Part shown: one piece after another, positions 49,611-58,648 of the stretch | How the letters are laid out: each line of letters begins with the position of its first letter | How positions within the stretch are numbered: position 1 is the stretch's first letter | From: Streptomyces sp. NBC_01408 | GTDB taxonomy: Bacteria > Actinomycetota > Actinomycetes > Streptomycetales > Streptomycetaceae | Direction: 5' to 3' | NCBI RefSeq assembly: GCF_026340255.1 | Contig: NZ_JAPEPJ010000001.1 | Span: forward strand, 4,619,501-4,683,500 | Length of the DNA stretch: 64,000 nt | Made by a program: the position numbers and the translations under genes | Notes under the pieces: model-generated | Databases searched by the model: none | What the model was told of the DNA's origin: nothing | The model's input: only the letters and a program-made list of their open reading frames with translations

Positions 49611-50351
49611 TCAGATCCCCGCCGTCTCGCTCCACAGCCGGGCCAGCGCCAGGTCGCCGGTCACCGCCGGGCCCGTGAGCGGGAGCCGGTTCCACAGGGC
49701 CGCGTAGAGCCAGGCCGCCTCGGCGGTCACTTCGCAGTCCGCCGGGTCCGCGTCGCCCCGTACCGTACGGGCGGGTTCCGGCGACAGGTGTACGGTCCAC
49801 ACCGCGCCGGTGTCGGCGGCCCGGACCCGCAGCACCCGGGGCTCCGGGGTCCGCACGAGGCTGCGCGGCCGGGCGTGGAACCCCGTCAGCAGCTCGTCCA
49901 CCCCGTCCTCCGCGAACCCGGGCTCCACCGGCCCGTACAGCACCCCCAGCGCCGACTCCGCGTCCATCCGGTGCACGGCGGTCTCGTGGGCCTGGCGCCG
50001 CGCCCAGAAGGCCAGCGGCGAGGGCGGGGCCGTCGGGAGGAAGGTCCAGCACTGCACATCGGCCTGGGCCCCGGCCAGCGTGCGCACCAGCTCGGCGTGG
50101 CCCTCACGGAACCACGCGAACAGCTCCGTACCGGTCAGCTCCGGCGCGTCGGGGAACGGCCCCGGCTCCAGCCGCGCCTCCCCGACGTACGCGGCGGCCC
50201 AGCGGTGCACCGAACCGGTGTGCCGCAGCAGGTCGGCGATCCGCCACTGCGGACAGGTGGGAACCAGGGCGTCCGGTCCGGCCTGTTCGGCCAGCTCCGC
50301 GAGCAGCCCGCCTTCCCGCTCCAAGGTCTTCAGATAGTCGCTGATCTCCAT
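49611..50351 (-). CDS. Mycothiol-dependent maleylpyruvate isomerase-family protein (DinB-like)
   Basis: A 246-residue protein with the MDMPI N-terminal DinB-like four-helix domain and an MDMPI C-terminal domain. Zinc-site residues are visible in WRIADLLRHTGSVHRWAAAYV and in ARRQAHETAVHRMDAE (HExxxHR). Family members use mycothiol, the actinobacterial thiol, for isomerisation or transfer; the specific reaction cannot be read here. The ATG at 50351 has no ribosome site, but CAGACT lies about 8 bases upstream, hinting at a leaderless message. The start codons of this gene and divergent alkB are only 37 bases apart. Confidence 0.87.
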   Translation of the reverse strand: MEISDYLKTLEREGGLLAELAEQAGPDALVPTCPQWRIADLLRHTGSVHRWAAAYVGEARLEPGPFPDAPELTGTELFAWFREGHAELVRTLAGAQADVQCWTFLPTAPPSPLAFWARRQAHETAVHRMDAESALGVLYGPVEPGFAEDGVDELLTGFHARPRSLVRTPEPRVLRVRAADTGAVWTVHLSPEPARTVRGDADPADCEVTAEAAWLYAALWNRLPLTGPAVTGDLALARLWSETAGI

Positions 50352-50388
50352 GCGGCGAGTCTGCCAGCCGGCCCGCGACAATGGAGAG

Positions 50389-51045
50389 ATGGACGGGGAA
50401 CTCTTTCCGCGCGAGCGGACCGGGATCGCCCCCGGCGCCGTGCACGTGCCCGGCTGGCTCGGGGCCGACCGGCAGCGGGAGTTGCTGGCGGCCTGCCGCG
50501 TCTGGGCCCGCCCGCCGGCCGGCCTGCGCACCGTACGCACCCCCGGCGGCGGGGCGATGACCGCCCGGCAGGTGTGCCTCGGGCTGCACTGGTACCCGTA
50601 CGGCTACGCCCGCACCGCCGTGGACGGCGACGGCGCACCGGTCAAGCCGATGCCGCTCTGGCTCGCCGAACTGGGGCGCGAGGGGGTGGCCGCCGCCTAC
50701 GGAGAACCCCCGGCGCCCGGCACGGCGGCGTACGACATCGCGCTGATCAACTTCTACGGCGGCGACTCCCGGATGGGCATGCACCGCGACGCCGACGAGA
50801 AGTCCGGGGCGCCGGTCGTCTCACTGAGCCTCGGCGACACCTGCGTCTTCCGCTTCGGGAACACGGCCTCGCGTGGCCGCCCGTACCGCGACGTCGAGCT
50901 GCGCAGCGGTGATCTCTTCGTCTTCGGAGGTCCGAGCCGACTGGCCTACCACGGGGTGCCGAAGGTCCTGCCGGGCACGGCCCCCCAGGGGCTCGGGCTG
51001 ACCGGGCGGCTGAACATCACGCTCCGGGTCGGCGGGCTCGGCTGA
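50389..51045 (+). CDS. alkB: AlkB-family Fe(II)/2-oxoglutarate dioxygenase
   Basis: A 218-residue AlkB-type dioxygenase that removes methyl groups from alkylated DNA or RNA by oxidation. Iron ligands are His132 and Asp134 (MGMHRDADEK) and His188 (AYHGVPKV); 2-oxoglutarate-binding arginines are Arg207 and Arg213 (GRLNITLR). LINFYGGDSRMG and LGDTCVFRFG are conserved. ATG 50389 follows GACAAT by 6 bases, so a leaderless transcript is plausible, and GGAG is too close to act normally. It is divergent from the MDMPI gene and 43 bases from the downstream ROK gene. Confidence 0.9.
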   Translation: MDGELFPRERTGIAPGAVHVPGWLGADRQRELLAACRVWARPPAGLRTVRTPGGGAMTARQVCLGLHWYPYGYARTAVDGDGAPVKPMPLWLAELGREGVAAAYGEPPAPGTAAYDIALINFYGGDSRMGMHRDADEKSGAPVVSLSLGDTCVFRFGNTASRGRPYRDVELRSGDLFVFGGPSRLAYHGVPKVLPGTAPQGLGLTGRLNITLRVGGLG

Positions 51046-51088
51046 GCGGCGGCGCCCGGCGGCCTCCGGCCGTGCGAGGATCGAGCTC

Positions 51089-52360
51089 ATGAACGGCAAC
51101 GGGGCCCCGCCGCGGGTGGGGGATGTGACCACGGTGTCCACTGCTTCCGCGCGGACCAAACTGGAACGGGGCCGCGGCGCGCTCGGCCCGGCGCTGGAGC
51201 TCGTCCACACCGGCCGCGCCCCGACCCGGGCGGTCCTGACGGCCGAGCTCGGAGTCACCCGCGCCACGGCCGGGGCCGTCGCCGCCGAACTGGAGGCGCT
51301 CGGGCTGATCCGTGTCGACTCCCGGCCCGGCGGCGCGGGCGGCGGCACCCAGGGCCGTCCCTCCCACCGCCTCTCCGTGGACGAGAACGGCCCGGTGGCG
51401 CTGGCCGCGCAGGTGCACTCGGACGGCTTCCGGGCCGCCCTGGTCGGTCTCGGCGGCCGGATCGTCGCCACCGCCCCGGGCAAGGTCACCGTCTCCGCCG
51501 ACCCGGCGCAGGTACTCGGCGCGGTGGTGGAAGCGGGTGCGGAGCTGCTCCAGCAGACCGGCCGCCGCTGTGTCGGCGCGGGGCTCGCGGTGCCCTCGGC
51601 CGTCGCCGAACCGGACGGCACGGCCCTGAACCCGCTGCACCTGGCCTGGCCGGCCGGGTCTCCCGTACGGGCGATCTTCGCCGAGTGCGTCAAGGCGGCC
51701 GGGATCGACGGCCCCGCCCTGACCGGGAACGACGTCAACCTCGCGGCGCTGGCCGAGCACCGGCACGGGGCGGGCCGCAGCGCCCAGCACCTGCTGTGCG
51801 TGGCCACCGGGCACCGCGGCGTCGGCGGGGCGCTGGTACTGGACGGCCGCCTGCACAGCGGGAGTTCGGGCCTGGCCCTGGAGGTCGGCCACCTCACCGT
51901 GAACCCGGAGGGGCGCGCCTGCCACTGCGGCAGCCGCGGCTGCCTGGACGTGGAGGCGGACCCGCTGGCCTTCCTGACCGCGGCGGGCCGTACGCCCGGC
52001 CCGGAGGTGTCGCTGCTCCAGCAGGCCCGCGACCTGCTGCGCGAGGAGTACGCGCAGCCCGCGGTACGGGCGGCCGCCGAGGAGCTCATCGACCGTCTCG
52101 GGCTCGGCCTCGCGGGCCTGGTGAACATCCTGAACCCGGACCGGATCATCCTCGGCGGTCTGCACCGGGAGCTGCTGCACGCCGATCCGGAACGGCTGCG
52201 CGCGGTGGTCGCGGACCGGAGCCTGTGGGGGCGCAGCGGGGGCGTACCGATCCTGCCGTGCACCCTGGACCACAACAGCCTGGTCGGCGCGGCGGAGCTG
52301 GCCTGGCAGCCGGTGCTCGACGACCCGCTGGGGGCCCTGGGCGCCGCAGCCCAGGTGTAG
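51089..52360 (+). CDS. ROK-family transcriptional regulator
   Basis: A 423-residue NagC/XylR-type ROK repressor: N-terminal winged helix (ALELVHTGRAPTRAVLTAELGVTRATAGAVAAELEALGLI), a kinase-like sugar-binding domain with GAGLAVPSAVAEPDG, TGNDVNLAALAE, and the zinc site LEVGHLTVNPEGRACHCGSRGCLDV. LNPDRIILGG closes the fold. GAGGA lies 8 bases before the ATG. No sugar genes are adjacent, so the effector and targets are unknown; such regulators usually sense sugars or sugar phosphates. Confidence 0.92.
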   Translation: MNGNGAPPRVGDVTTVSTASARTKLERGRGALGPALELVHTGRAPTRAVLTAELGVTRATAGAVAAELEALGLIRVDSRPGGAGGGTQGRPSHRLSVDENGPVALAAQVHSDGFRAALVGLGGRIVATAPGKVTVSADPAQVLGAVVEAGAELLQQTGRRCVGAGLAVPSAVAEPDGTALNPLHLAWPAGSPVRAIFAECVKAAGIDGPALTGNDVNLAALAEHRHGAGRSAQHLLCVATGHRGVGGALVLDGRLHSGSSGLALEVGHLTVNPEGRACHCGSRGCLDVEADPLAFLTAAGRTPGPEVSLLQQARDLLREEYAQPAVRAAAEELIDRLGLGLAGLVNILNPDRIILGGLHRELLHADPERLRAVVADRSLWGRSGGVPILPCTLDHNSLVGAAELAWQPVLDDPLGALGAAAQV

Positions 52361-52439
52361 TGCCGCGGGAGGCCGTGTCCGCGGGCGAGGCCCCCGCCGG
52401 CCCGCGCATCGGCGGGCGCCGGGCCGTCACGGCCGGTCC

Positions 52440-52493
52440 GCGGAGCTGCCCGCTCCCGCGGAGCTGCCCGCTCCCGCGGCGCTGCCCGCTCCC
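52440..52493. repeat. Three 18-base tandem repeats
   Basis: GCGGAGCTGCCCGCTCCC occurs at 52440-52457 and 52458-52475, with one change in 52476-52493. They lie after the stop of the ATP-binding protein gene, between convergent genes, followed by GCGGGGCCCCGC which can fold as a small hairpin. Confidence 0.8.
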
Positions 52494-52515
52494 GCGGGGC
52501 CCCGCAGGAAGCGGC

Positions 52516-53064
52516 CTATCCCGGCCTGGCGCCGATCGTCGCGGCCACCGGCAGGGCCGCCGCGGCGGTACCCGGTTCCACGGCGACGAGCACCGCCCGC
52601 GCGGGTTCCCGTACGGGCTTGGACCCGCTCGACACCGGGTGCGGCGGCACAGGGGGCGCGGGCTGGGCCCGGAGCGAGAACCAGACCAGCTTGCCCGGAC
52701 CGTCGGCCTGGTGCCGTGCGCCCCACGCCTCGCTGACTGCTGCGACGAGCGCGAGCCCTCGCCCGCAGGTCTCCAGCGAACCGGGCTGCGTCTCGCGCAG
52801 CACGGGGAGCCGGGGATCGCTGTCGAAGACCGAGACCGTGAGCCGCCCGAGGCGGAGCTCGATCTCCACGGTGCAGGTCTTGTCCGGCTGCGCGTGGCGG
52901 TGGACGTTGCTGAGCAGTTCCGTCACACCGAGCGCGGCCCGGTCTATGAGCGGATCGAGCTGCCAGTGGCGCAATTGCGCAGAAACGATTCTGCGGATCT
53001 GGCCTATCCGCGACGGCAAGGCCTGCAGTTCGACGACGCAGTGCCTGCGGGAATGACTGTTCAC
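52516..53064 (-). CDS. ATP-binding (HATPase, anti-sigma/RsbW-like) regulator
   Basis: A 182-residue GHKL ATPase of the single-domain type abundant in Streptomyces. The N box is in ALGVTELLSNVHRHAQPDK, a degenerate G1 in VSVFDSDPRLPVLRE, and the G2 loop in LETCGRGLALVAAVSEAWGAR. Proteins of this class bind and phosphorylate anti-sigma antagonists or sigma factors. After the domain comes a 45-residue Pro/Val/Ala tail. GGAGT lies about 7 bases before the GTG at 53064. No sigma factor or antagonist gene is in the window. Confidence 0.88.
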   Translation of the reverse strand: MNSHSRRHCVVELQALPSRIGQIRRIVSAQLRHWQLDPLIDRAALGVTELLSNVHRHAQPDKTCTVEIELRLGRLTVSVFDSDPRLPVLRETQPGSLETCGRGLALVAAVSEAWGARHQADGPGKLVWFSLRAQPAPPVPPHPVSSGSKPVREPARAVLVAVEPGTAAAALPVAATIGARPG

Positions 53065-53161
53065 GGCTGCGACTCCCCGACATGAGTGTTACGGGTGCTG
53101 CACCCTCGGTAATGCTCCACCAGGGTCACCTACGGTGCGCCGCAGTGCAACCGAACGCGAT

Positions 53162-53226
53162 CGAAAGCGTTTCGCATAGGAACCCAAAGTGACTGTTTGT
53201 GCAGGTGAGGGAGGTACATTTCGAAA
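53162..53226. promoter_or_regulatory. CGAAA/TTTCG dyads in front of the Cds1-type gene
   Basis: CGAAAGCGTTTCG (53162-53174, arms CGAAA/TTTCG) and TTTCGAAA (53219-53226) lie 57 bases apart in the cds1-type promoter region. TACATT (53215-53220) may be a -10 abutting the second site. A LacI- or MocR-like operator is possible; the regulator is unknown. Confidence 0.4.
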
Positions 53227-53262
53227 GCAGGGGGCGAAGAAACATACGAAGGAGCACGGCGC

Positions 53263-54408
53263 ATGAGCACGACCCGCACGACCGCCACGACCGGTGCCAC
53301 CGCCACGACCCTCGACGTAGACCGCAGCGACCCGGACTACCGCGCGTGGCTGAAGGAAGCCGTCCGCAAGGTCCAGGCGGACGCCAACCGCTCCGCCGAC
53401 ACCCACCTGCTGCGCTTCCCGCTCCCCGAGGCCTGGGGCATCGACCTCTACCTCAAGGACGAGTCCACGCACCCGACTGGCTCCCTCAAGCACCGCCTCG
53501 CCCGCTCGCTCTTCCTCTACGCCCTCTGCAACGGCTGGGTCCGCCCCGGCCGCCCGGTCATCGAGGCCTCGTCCGGTTCCACCGCCGTCTCCGAGGCGTA
53601 CTTCGCCAAGCTGATCGGCGTCCCGTTCATCGCCGTCATGCCGCGCACGACCAGCCCGGAGAAGTGCCGCCTCATCGAATTCCACGGCGGCGAATGCCAC
53701 TTCGTGGACGACCCGATGAAGATGTACGAGGAGTCGGCGGAGCTCGCGGCCCGCACCGGCGGGCACTACATGGACCAGTTCACCTATGCCGAGCGGGCCA
53801 CCGACTGGCGCGGCAACAACAACATCGCAGAATCGATTTACCAGCAGCTGCGCCTGGAGCGTTACCCCGAACCCTCCTGGATCGTGGCGACCGCCGGTAC
53901 CGGCGGCACCTCCGCGACCATCGCGCGCTACGTGCACTACATGCAGCACGACACCCGCCTGTGCGTCCCCGACCCGGAGAACTCCTGCTTCTTCGACGGC
54001 TGGACCCAGCACGACCCGCACGCGAGCAGCGACTGCGGGTCGCGCATCGAGGGCATCGGCCGGCCGCGGATGGAGCCGAGCTTCGTCCCGGGCGCCATCG
54101 ACCGGATGATGAAGGTCCCGGACGCGGCGAGCGTCGCCGCCTGCCGTGCGCTGGAACAGGCCATCGGACGCAAGGCGGGCGGCTCGACCGGCACCGGCCT
54201 GTGGAGCGCCCTGAAGATCGTCTCGGAGATGGCGGCGGCGGGCCGCAAGGGCAGTGTCGTCACCCTGCTGTGCGACCCGGGCGACCGCTACCTCGACAAG
54301 TACTACTCCGACGAGTGGCTGGCGGCGCAGGGGCTCGACATCGCCCCGTACACCGCCACCCTCGAAACGCTCCTGACGACCGGGGTCTGGCGCGAGCCCG
54401 CGGCCTGA
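53263..54408 (+). CDS. Cds1-type PLP-dependent cysteine desulfhydrase/synthase family protein
   Basis: A 381-residue fold-type II PLP enzyme of the cysteine synthase superfamily; the closest named relative by recall is the mycobacterial cysteine desulfhydrase Cds1 (H2S-forming). The PLP lysine is Lys76 in [35 protein letters not shown] binds the substrate carboxylate, and [15 protein letters not shown] holds the PLP phosphate. The C-terminal half includes [22 protein letters not shown] lies 8 bases before the ATG. The upstream region has two CGAAA-type dyads. It probably tunes cysteine and H2S levels. Confidence 0.87.
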   Translation: MSTTRTTATTGATATTLDVDRSDPDYRAWLKEAVRKVQADANRSADTHLLRFPLPEAWGIDLYLKDESTHPTGSLKHRLARSLFLYALCNGWVRPGRPVIEASSGSTAVSEAYFAKLIGVPFIAVMPRTTSPEKCRLIEFHGGECHFVDDPMKMYEESAELAARTGGHYMDQFTYAERATDWRGNNNIAESIYQQLRLERYPEPSWIVATAGTGGTSATIARYVHYMQHDTRLCVPDPENSCFFDGWTQHDPHASSDCGSRIEGIGRPRMEPSFVPGAIDRMMKVPDAASVAACRALEQAIGRKAGGSTGTGLWSALKIVSEMAAAGRKGSVVTLLCDPGDRYLDKYYSDEWLAAQGLDIAPYTATLETLLTTGVWREPAA

Positions 54409-54506
54409 CCCGCCTTCCCGTCGTACGGGGTGAACTGCCCCTGGCCGGACCGGAGTCGGCTGGCTACGCTGTGCCGACTCGTGAACGCGCCGGAGCGGGG
54501 GAAGCC

Positions 54507-55184
54507 ATGGCGGGCAGTGACGACGGCGGGGCGCACCCGGCGAAGGCCCAGGACGGCGGGCCTACGGCATGGACCGGGCCGGCGGTCTGTCCGCGCTGCG
54601 GGCGGGCGGACCAGGTGCTGGGCGTCCCGGCCGCCTACCTCGCCGCGAAGGCCACCCACCGGGAGGAAACCGGTACCGGTGACGAGAAGAAGGTCACGGT
54701 CAGCGAGGAGAACTCGGCACTGGCGGGCGCCCTCGCCGCCGCCCCTCCCGAGCCCTCGGACGAAAGCACCGGCTGCTGGGCGGGGGCGTTGATGCTGACG
54801 GCGGTCGGCAGCTTCATCTGGGGCGCCATCGCCGGGAAGTGGTTCGACCGGGACGGCGCTCGGCGGCTCGTGGAGACGGGCAACGGCGACGGCCGCTTCG
54901 TGGCGGACCCGTCCTACGTCTTCCTGGGGTGGATCTCGGGGACCTCGCTGGTCCTGGGCCTCCTGCTGATCCTCATCCTGAACCGGACCGCCGCGGTGTG
55001 GCGCCGGCGCACCGAACCCGGCCGGGACGAGGCCGACCGTGTCTGGTCCGCCGGCTGGTACTGCGGCCGGTGCGGCTCGGTGCACTTCTCGCTCGGCCGG
55101 TCGATGACCCTGCGGGAGTTCCGGGCGCGGGTGTGGTCGGCGGGCGGCTACGGGGATCTGGCCGCGAAGCACCCGGCCCTCTGA
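54507..55184 (+). CDS. Zinc-ribbon membrane protein of unknown function
   Basis: A 225-residue protein with two probable zinc knuckles (VCPRCGRADQVL near residue 29, YCGRCGSVHFSLG near the C-terminus) flanking two hydrophobic segments (ALMLTAVGSFIWGAIAG and WISGTSLVLGLLLILILN). The arrangement CxxC, helix pair, CxxC suggests a membrane-anchored ribbon whose halves meet on the cytoplasmic side. I do not recognise a family. GGGGGAAG lies just before the ATG. It follows the Cds1-type gene after 98 bases; a functional link is not shown. Confidence 0.68.
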   Translation: MAGSDDGGAHPAKAQDGGPTAWTGPAVCPRCGRADQVLGVPAAYLAAKATHREETGTGDEKKVTVSEENSALAGALAAAPPEPSDESTGCWAGALMLTAVGSFIWGAIAGKWFDRDGARRLVETGNGDGRFVADPSYVFLGWISGTSLVLGLLLILILNRTAAVWRRRTEPGRDEADRVWSAGWYCGRCGSVHFSLGRSMTLREFRARVWSAGGYGDLAAKHPAL

Positions 55185-55196
55185 CGGCCCGGCCGC

Positions 55197-55230
55197 GGGC
55201 CCGTCGGACCGGGCCCGTCGGACCGGGCCC
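55197..55230. repeat. Short GGGCCCGTCGGACC tandem repeat
   Basis: Two 14-base units (55197-55210, 55211-55224) plus a GGGCCC end lie after the zinc-ribbon gene stop. The following bases to 55337 are GC-rich with no gene. Confidence 0.7.
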
Positions 55231-55337
55231 GGCCGTGCGGGGCCCGTTCCGCTGTGCCCGGCCGCGCGGGGGCTCGCTCTGCCGTGTCCGGGCGGTACGG
55301 GCCCGTGGTGCCGTGTCCGGCAGGGTGCCGTCTTCGG

Positions 55338-55826
55338 CTATTGGTCCGCCCGGCGCCGTACGGCCAGCCGCCCGTCCAGCGTACGGACCGCCGTACGGAA
55401 GGAGTGGCCCAGGCCCGGGCGGAAGGCGGTCAGGGCGAGCCGGAAGGGGGTCGGCCCGTCCGCGGCGAAGGTCCAGCGGACGTGCGTGCCCGACCCGGCC
55501 GACGTCAGCCGCCACTCCTCCAGCAGGGCGCGGACTCCGGGGGCGTTGGTCTCGTCGACCCGGTAGGCGTACCGCTGCTCGGGATCCGCCGCCATGATCG
55601 TCTCCTGGAAGCGGACCCCGCCCAGCAGCTTGATCTCGCGGCCCGCGCCGCCATGGGTGGGCCGGGCCAGGGTGACCGCCCTGAACCACCGCGGCCAGCC
55701 CTCGACCTCCTCGGCCAGGGCCCGGTAGACGGCCTCGGGCGGCGCCTTCATCTCGGCCGTGAAGACCAGGCGGATCGGCGCGTCCTCGGCGAAGTCCAGC
55801 CCCACCGGGCGGAGTCGGCGAGCCAT
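55338..55826 (-). CDS. SRPBCC-superfamily protein
   Basis: A 162-residue START/SRPBCC-fold protein with the usual layout: IRLVFTAEMKAPPEAVYRALAEEVEGWPRWF (strand, helix pair), a beta-grip centre (GREIKLLGGVRFQETIMAADPEQRYAYRV, EEWRLTSAGSGTHVRWTFA), and the long C-terminal helix LGHSFRTAVRTLDGRLAVR. It is of the polyketide-cyclase/dehydrase-like type that binds hydrophobic ligands; there is no catalytic signature. AGGGGGTAAG precedes the ATG. Single gene, divergent from the large membrane hydrolase. Confidence 0.88.
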   Translation of the reverse strand: MARRLRPVGLDFAEDAPIRLVFTAEMKAPPEAVYRALAEEVEGWPRWFRAVTLARPTHGGAGREIKLLGGVRFQETIMAADPEQRYAYRVDETNAPGVRALLEEWRLTSAGSGTHVRWTFAADGPTPFRLALTAFRPGLGHSFRTAVRTLDGRLAVRRRADQ

Positions 55827-55993
55827 GGCTTACCCCCTGGGGTGATGTGCGGAGAGCGAATGCGGGCCACCATAACTGGCTGTCCGTCAGATGTCCGCTC
55901 CAGAGGCTGAATTCGCCTCGAGGGACTGGTTCGGCCGTCCGTCGCGGGGGATGCTGGAACCGCGCCGAAACCGCCCCGCGAGCGGAGCCCGCA

Positions 55994-58648
55994 GTGCCGG
56001 ACACCCCAGACAGCAGCCAGGGCACCCCAGACTGCCCGAGCACCCCAGACCACCCGACCCCCGAACACAGCCCAAACCTCCAGGACAGCCCGAGCCCCGG
56101 ACACCACCCGACCCCCGAACACAGCCCAAACCTCCAGGACAGCCCGAGCCCCGGACACCGCCCGAGTCCCGAACACAGCCCAAGCCCCCAGGACAGCCCG
56201 GCAGTCGTCACCCCCCGGCGCCCCGCGCCGCCCCTCGCCCTCGAACTCCTCGTCCACGGCGTCGGCGGCACCACCCCCGGCGAGATGCTCGGCGACCCCC
56301 GCACCGTCCGCGTCACCGGGGACTCCACCGCCGCCGTCTTCCGCCGCACCGACGACGCCGACGCCGAGACCCACCCCGAGCGGTACGCCGGCCGGCCCGT
56401 CCCCGAGGCCTACTGCTGGTTCCGGCTCACCTCCGGCAACGGCACGCGCGCGCTGTGGCTGCTGCTCCTGCCCTTCATGGTCGTCAACCTCGCCCACTGG
56501 GCCCGCCCGGCCACGCCCGCCGCCCGCCCGGCACGCCGCGCGGTGCGCACGTACGGGGTGCTCGTACGGATCCTCGCCCTCAGCCTCACCCTGCTCCTGG
56601 TCTCCGCCGCCTGCGAGGTCGCGCTCGACCTGGTCGCCTGGCAGTGCGCGGGCTCCGGCGGCTGCATCGGCTCCCGCTCCTGGCTCTCCTTCCTCTCCGA
56701 CGGCGGCTGGTGGTCCCAGCCCGGCCGCCGCCTCGCGCTGGGCGCGCTCGTCCCGGCGGCCCTGACCGGACTGCTCTGGTACCTGTCGAACCGCACCTGG
56801 AGCGCCTACGAATCGCAGCCGCCCCCCGCGGGCGCCGCTGACCCGGACGCCGCCGACCCGGGCTCCACCACACCCGGCGCCGCCGATCCGGACACCGCCC
56901 CCGGCAGCGTCGGCGAGGGCGTGCCCGCGCTCGGCCGCCCCGGGTTCTGGTACGGGCGCAGGCTCGTGGCCCGGCTGCGCGCCGCGCACACCGCCGCCGG
57001 GCTGCTCACCGTCGCCGCGGCCGTGGCCGTACCCACCGCCCGCTACGACCGCCGGGCCGACGCCCCCGTACTCGAAGCCGTGGGCTGGGCGGTGGAGGTG
57101 CTGCTCGCCGCCGGGGCCCTCGCGGTGGCCTGGGTCGTCTGCCGCCGCGGCCGTACCGAGGCCCGGGCCGACCACCACCTCGACCGGGCCGCCGTCACCC
57201 TGCTGCCCGGAGCCGCCCTCGGCCTCCTCGTCGCCGTCCTCCTGTACGCCGGCTGGTCGCGCCCCGGCTGGACCTCCGCCGGGCGGCTCCCCGGCGACTT
57301 CGCCTTCGGCGCGCTCATGCTCGGCCAGGGCCTCGGCGTACTCGCCCTCGCCGCCGTCGCCGCACACCTGCACCGCCGGGCGCCCGACCCGGCCGCCGCC
57401 CTGCGCGGCCTCGGCGGGCCCGCCATCGCCATGCTGGGCTGCGCGCTCGGCGGAGTGATGTCCGGCGGGGTCGCCCAGCGCGTCGCCGACTGGCTCGACG
57501 GGGGCGCCACCCCCGGAATGGCGGGCGCCCCGCTGCCCGGGCCGCCCGTGCTGCTGTCCTGGCAGGCCGCCGTACTGCCCCCGCTGCTCCTCGTACTGGC
57601 CCTGCTCGCCGCCTGGTTCGTGGTGCGCGGCGCCCTCGTCCGGCGCCGACTGGCCGGGAGCGTGGCCGCCGAGTACCCGGGTGAGCGGCCGGACGCGGCC
57701 CGCAGCCGGCGGATCGCCGGAGCCCGGGCCGCCGCCGCGCTCACCGATTCCGCGCCCTGGTTCGTGGCGGCCGTCTCCGGGATCACCCTGCTCCTCGGCG
57801 CGGGCGCCCTCGCCGGGGCCCGGCTCAGCGGAGAGGTCCCGGGGGAGGCCGCCCGCGGCGCCCACCCGCTGCTGGAGGCCGCCGCCCGCGCCGCGCAGGA
57901 CGCCGGGTCCTGGCTCATCGGCTTCGGGTTCGTGCTGTTCGTCGCCTGGGGCCGGCGCGCCTACCGGGACCCCGCGGCCCGCCGAACCATCGGCATCCTG
58001 TGGGACGTCGGCACCTTCTGGCCGCGCGCCGCGCACCCCTTCGCGCCGCCCTGCTACGCCGAGCGGGCCGTCCCCGACCTGACCTGGCGGATGGCCGGCT
58101 GGACCGGCCGCACCGGCGGCCGCCTGGTGATCTCCGGCCACTCCCAGGGAAGCGTGCTCGCGGCGGCCGCCGTCTGGCAACTGCCGCCGCCCGTCCGCCG
58201 CAGGGTCGCCCTGCTCACCTACGGCTCCCCGCTCAGCCGGCTCTACGGACGCTGGTTCCCCGCCCACTTCGGGCCCGGGCCGCTCTCCGTGCTCCACCGG
58301 GAGGTCGACTGCTGGCGCAACCTGTGGCGGGCCACCGACCCCATCGGCGGCCCGGTGCTCCACGGCACCCCCGAGGGCGTGGACCGCGGCCCGCTCGCCG
58401 ACCCGGTCGCCTACGGGCGCAGCGCCCGCCATCCGCTGCCCGCCCCGATCCTCGGCCACTCCGACTACCAGGCGGACCCCGCGTTCGCCGCCGAACGCGA
58501 CGCCCTGCTCGCCCGGTTGGACGCGGCCGCACGGGCCGGCGTACCGGATGTACCGGATGTACCGGGTCAGCGGCCCGGCGTCGGCGTCAGCAAGGAGCCG
58601 GCAGGGCGGCGGGCAGCGCCGGCAGATCCGCCGGGAACAGCAGGGTGA
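55994..58648 (+). CDS. Large membrane protein with an alpha/beta-hydrolase core
   Basis: An 884-residue protein. Residues 1-75 are Pro/Ser/His-rich, made by 54-base repeats. LELLVHGVGGTTPGEML (about 82) forms an oxyanion-type strand, and Ser717 in VISGHSQGSVLAAAAVW is a hydrolase nucleophile. Between them lie about eight to ten hydrophobic helices (for example LWLLLLPFMVVNLAHW, ILALSLTLLLVSAACEVAL, VEVLLAAGALAVAWVV, LLLVLALLAAWFVV), so the hydrolase fold is split by a membrane domain. GILWDVGTFWPRAAHPFAPPCYAER and HSDYQADPAF are conserved-looking. GTG 55994 has GGAG upstream and opens just before the repeats. Substrate unknown; the 3-prime end overlaps the convergent gene by 62 bases. Confidence 0.72.
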   Translation: MPDTPDSSQGTPDCPSTPDHPTPEHSPNLQDSPSPGHHPTPEHSPNLQDSPSPGHRPSPEHSPSPQDSPAVVTPRRPAPPLALELLVHGVGGTTPGEMLGDPRTVRVTGDSTAAVFRRTDDADAETHPERYAGRPVPEAYCWFRLTSGNGTRALWLLLLPFMVVNLAHWARPATPAARPARRAVRTYGVLVRILALSLTLLLVSAACEVALDLVAWQCAGSGGCIGSRSWLSFLSDGGWWSQPGRRLALGALVPAALTGLLWYLSNRTWSAYESQPPPAGAADPDAADPGSTTPGAADPDTAPGSVGEGVPALGRPGFWYGRRLVARLRAAHTAAGLLTVAAAVAVPTARYDRRADAPVLEAVGWAVEVLLAAGALAVAWVVCRRGRTEARADHHLDRAAVTLLPGAALGLLVAVLLYAGWSRPGWTSAGRLPGDFAFGALMLGQGLGVLALAAVAAHLHRRAPDPAAALRGLGGPAIAMLGCALGGVMSGGVAQRVADWLDGGATPGMAGAPLPGPPVLLSWQAAVLPPLLLVLALLAAWFVVRGALVRRRLAGSVAAEYPGERPDAARSRRIAGARAAAALTDSAPWFVAAVSGITLLLGAGALAGARLSGEVPGEAARGAHPLLEAAARAAQDAGSWLIGFGFVLFVAWGRRAYRDPAARRTIGILWDVGTFWPRAAHPFAPPCYAERAVPDLTWRMAGWTGRTGGRLVISGHSQGSVLAAAAVWQLPPPVRRRVALLTYGSPLSRLYGRWFPAHFGPGPLSVLHREVDCWRNLWRATDPIGGPVLHGTPEGVDRGPLADPVAYGRSARHPLPAPILGHSDYQADPAFAAERDALLARLDAAARAGVPDVPDVPGQRPGVGVSKEPAGRRAAPADPPGTAG
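56051..56199 (+). repeat. 54-base in-frame tandem repeats
   Basis: Two exact or near-exact 54-base units (56051-56104, 56105-56158) and a diverged partial third (56159-56199) encode HPTPEHSPNLQDSPSPGH-like units in the membrane hydrolase N-terminus. Unit number probably varies between strains without breaking the frame. Confidence 0.88.

Noticed and set aside
52427..53083. Reverse frame ending in GAGSSAGAGSSADRP-like repeats
   Set aside because: It is the wrong frame of the ATP-binding protein gene plus downstream 18-base repeats.
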